DNA of 64,000 nt from Mucilaginibacter sp. OK283 (lineage in GTDB: Bacteria; Bacteroidota; Bacteroidia; Sphingobacteriales; Sphingobacteriaceae): positions 62,001 through 126,000 of the forward strand of contig NZ_FODR01000013.1 of NCBI RefSeq assembly GCF_900110415.1. Direction: 5' to 3'. The translations under genes were made by a program, and so were the position numbers. The notes under the pieces were generated by a model. It worked only from the letters and a program-made list of their open reading frames with translations. It was not told where the DNA came from and made no database searches. Below, piece by piece: positions 61,861 through 64,000 of this stretch. How positions within the stretch are numbered: the stretch's first letter is position 1; each line of letters starts with the position of its first letter.

Positions 61861-64000
61861 TTATTTCGCAGTCAACGTAATTGTAGCAGCAGGCAAGCCT
61901 TTTGATGTTGCTGTAAATGTAACAGCGCCTGCTTTTTCCTTTGCCTGTACAATGGCCAGTGCTAAGCCGTGGAAAGCTTTACGGTACGATACCTTGAAAG
62001 AATCGTGTGTAACAGGATCGCCGTTATCAACGCTGGCAACAAAGGCGGGGCCGCTTATTTTAAAGTCGACCAGGTTATCCGCATCGGGGACTACGTTGCC
62101 ATCTTTATCCAATATTTTTACGGTGATGAACGATAGGTCTTTTCCGTCGGCTTTGATCAACTTACGGTCAGCCGATAGTTCGATCTTAGCCGGCTCGCCG
62201 GCAGTATGGATAAGTTTGGTTAACACTACTTTGCCATTCTTACGCGATACGGCTTTTAGCGTACCTGGCTCATATTTTACGCGCCACATGATGTGCAGAT
62301 CGTCGCCGGTTTTCTTTTTGGTGCCTAATGATTTGCCGTTCAGGAAAAGCTCCACTTCATCGGCATTATTGTAATAAGCCCAAACGTCAACCATTTTGCC
62401 CGGAGTCCAGTTCCAGTGCGGGAAAATATGCAGTACCGGCTTATTTGTCCACTCGCTTTGATACATGTAGTACACATCTTTAGGGAAACCGGCTAAATCA
62501 ACAATACCAAAGTACGAACTACGCGACGGCCAACTATATGGTGTAGGTTCGCCTAAATAATCAAAGCCTGTCCAAATGAACATCCCCGAAAGGAAATCAT
62601 ATTTCTTCATCACCTTCCAGGTCATCTCATGGGTCGATCCCCATGGTGGTCGTACGTTGTCATAAGCCGACACATTATTACCTTCTCTTTCAAATGGTTT
62701 ATCCCATTTTTCGGGCCATACACGGATGCTATCTGATGGCATCTCATAAAATCCGCGTGTCTCCAGTCCTGATGTTGTTTCGGTAGCTATGAATTTTTTA
62801 CCGGGATAGCGGTCATGAAAACCAGCGTACTCCCCTTCATGGTAATTGTAACCCACTAAATCTAACGCCCCTGAAGCTATGATCTTATTTTTTGCATCCG
62901 GGTTGTTGTTGGCTGCTGTAATAGGGCGGGTAGTATCAAGGCTATGCACTATGGCAGCAAGCTCCGGTGCTATCCTTAAAGCCGTTGAATCATGCTGTTG
63001 CGGAATTTCGTTACCAATACTCCATATCATTACGCTGGGGTGGTTACGGTCGCGCAGTACCTGGTCTTCTAAGTCGCGTTTATGCCATTCTTTAAAAAAC
63101 AGGTGGTAATCATATTTAACTTTTTCCCATTCCCAGCAATCAAAAGCTTCATCCATTACAATGAAACCCATTTTATCGCAAAGGTCAAGCAGCTCCGGCG
63201 CAGGTGGATTGTGCGAGGTACGGATACCATTACAACCCATTGCTTTTAATATTTGCAACTGGCGCTCCAATGCGCGGGTGTTGATGGCCGCGCCAAGGCT
63301 ACCCAGGTCATGATGATCGCATACGCCTAAAATTTTTATGGCTTTACCATTCAAACTAAAGCCTTTATCCACATCAAAATTAAAATAACGGATGCCCACA
63401 GGGGTAGTATACTCGTCGATAACGGTTTTGCCGGATAGTACCTGCGTAACCGCTTTGTATAAATATGGTTTATCAACACTCCATAAGGTTGGATTTTTTA
63501 CTCCAAGGGTCGTATTTGTTTCAAATATGGTATCCTGTAATTGTGCTTTAGATGGTATTGAGCCGCCGCCTGCAACTGCTTTACCAAGGGCATCATATAA
63601 TGTAGTTTTTACAACCAGCCCAGCAGCAGATGATCCGTGTTTTACGCTTACTTTGATATTTACTTTTGCCGATGCAGCACTTACGTCCGTCGTGGTTACA
63701 AAGGTCCCCCACTGGTTAATAGCAGTTTTAGCGGTAGTAACCAGCCACACATTCCTGTAAATACCAGAACCGGAATACCAGCGCGAATTTGGCTGAACCG
63801 AATTATCAACCTTAACAGCTATAACATTATTACCCCCAAAGTTTAGATACGGAGTTAACTCATAGCGAAATGAAATATACCCATTAGGCCTGAAACCAAG
63901 CAGGTGCCCGTTAATCCACACTTTGCTTTTTTGGTAAACGCCGTCAAAATCAATGTATACCAATTTGCCTTTTGATGATGCCGGAACGGTAAATGATTTA
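61861..64000 (-). CDS. glycoside hydrolase family 2 (beta-galactosidase-like), 5' end outside the window
   Basis: The frame has no start inside the window: the TTG at 63963 is internal, and the reading frame stays open to base 64000 (SFTVPASSKGK before LVYIDFDGVYQ). At least 713 codons are present. It shows the GH2 N-terminal jelly roll (WINGHLLGFRPNGYISFRYELTPYLNFGGNN), the immunoglobulin-like domain, and the TIM barrel with acid/base glutamate in WSIGNEIP and nucleophile glutamate in ATETTSG. The C-terminus has DUF4982-like and Big/invasin-like domains. Likely exported; substrate beta-galactosides or related. Not linked to the mannoside PUL. Confidence 0.92.
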   Translation of the reverse strand, partial: KSFTVPASSKGKLVYIDFDGVYQKSKVWINGHLLGFRPNGYISFRYELTPYLNFGGNNVIAVKVDNSVQPNSRWYSGSGIYRNVWLVTTAKTAINQWGTFVTTTDVSAASAKVNIKVSVKHGSSAAGLVVKTTLYDALGKAVAGGGSIPSKAQLQDTIFETNTTLGVKNPTLWSVDKPYLYKAVTQVLSGKTVIDEYTTPVGIRYFNFDVDKGFSLNGKAIKILGVCDHHDLGSLGAAINTRALERQLQILKAMGCNGIRTSHNPPAPELLDLCDKMGFIVMDEAFDCWEWEKVKYDYHLFFKEWHKRDLEDQVLRDRNHPSVMIWSIGNEIPQQHDSTALRIAPELAAIVHSLDTTRPITAANNNPDAKNKIIASGALDLVGYNYHEGEYAGFHDRYPGKKFIATETTSGLETRGFYEMPSDSIRVWPEKWDKPFEREGNNVSAYDNVRPPWGSTHEMTWKVMKKYDFLSGMFIWTGFDYLGEPTPYSWPSRSSYFGIVDLAGFPKDVYYMYQSEWTNKPVLHIFPHWNWTPGKMVDVWAYYNNADEVELFLNGKSLGTKKKTGDDLHIMWRVKYEPGTLKAVSRKNGKVVLTKLIHTAGEPAKIELSADRKLIKADGKDLSFITVKILDKDGNVVPDADNLVDFKISGPAFVASVDNGDPVTHDSFKVSYRKAFHGLALAIVQAKEKAGAVTFTATSKGLPAATITLTAK

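Noticed and set aside
63761..63963. Treating the TTG at 63963 as the start of the GH2 gene.
   Set aside because: The frame continues without a stop to the window edge, and the residues before it (SFTVPASSKGK) continue the GH2 N-terminal domain, so the true start lies outside.
1..64000. CRISPR array, rRNA operon, prophage or integrase.
   Set aside because: No regularly spaced identical repeats, no rRNA-like sequence, and no integrase, terminase or capsid-like gene were seen on either strand.

Overview
The window reads as chromosomal DNA of a Bacteroidota bacterium, most likely Sphingobacteriaceae (Mucilaginibacter/Pedobacter-like). This is inferred from gene content and signals, not from a database search. 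The evidence is a SusC/SusD pair, GH92 and GH125 mannosidases, DUF5686 and Wzi outer-membrane proteins, promoters of the Bacteroidota type (TTTG / 19 bp / TAnnTTTG), few Shine-Dalgarno sequences, and a 59-residue histone H1-like protein. I see no CRISPR array, rRNA, prophage or intact insertion sequence. There is one tRNA (Phe, GAA).

Layout. 0-4.1 kb: a membrane fatty-acid hydroxylase, then an FkbM methyltransferase, a class I methyltransferase and a GT2 glycosyltransferase (surface glycan tailoring). 4.2-5.7 kb: a GH125 exo-alpha-mannosidase. 5.8-9.4 kb: a small amphipathic protein, an internally duplicated hypothetical protein, and a membrane protein / histidine kinase / NarL-type regulator cassette. 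9.6-11.6 kb: two coupled membrane genes (one ABA4-like) behind a Crp-family regulator. 12.2-17.2 kb: histone-like protein, class II Fic protein, dapA, a DUF5686 protein and a Lar-like zinc peptide. 17.4-26.9 kb: housekeeping genes (NADP isocitrate dehydrogenase, dnaX, Wzi, rpsF-rpsR-rplI, mtgA, YdeI-like). 27-29.2 kb: an esterase-like hydrolase and small conserved proteins.

29.3-49.3 kb is the centrepiece, a polysaccharide-utilisation locus probably aimed at mannosides. On the minus strand lie susC, susD, two related discoidin-type lipoproteins, and a separately transcribed periplasmic (alpha/alpha)6 glycosidase-like protein. On the plus strand lie a GntR/UTRA regulator, a mannose-6-phosphate isomerase fused to a kinase-like N-terminus with a ruined P-loop, an MFS sugar porter and a GH92 enzyme. 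A second, larger GH92 protein with a PL4-type N-terminal domain converges on the first. The core ATGTTTG(T/C)ACAT occurs at three places in this locus, twice superimposed on a perfect promoter, and is a candidate GntR operator. The proposed flow is: outer-membrane import by SusCD, trimming by GH92 and the unknown glycosidase, mannose uptake by the MFS porter, and phosphosugar isomerisation by the PMI.

49.5-51.4 kb holds an ISAon1-like transposase remnant, a phospholipase D-like gene and a long hairpin, and looks acquired. 51.7-55.8 kb: a Crp-family regulator, SDR, NTF2-like protein, NAD-dependent epimerase/reductase and AraC regulator. 56-64 kb: tRNA-Phe, a DUF1801 protein, a lipoprotein, an M16 peptidase pair (one catalytic, one not), an AI-2E family exporter, and a GH2 glycosidase that runs off the right edge. 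Several intergenic inverted repeats (26.2, 43.1, 45.7 and 45.9 kb) look like members of dispersed REP/MITE-like families.
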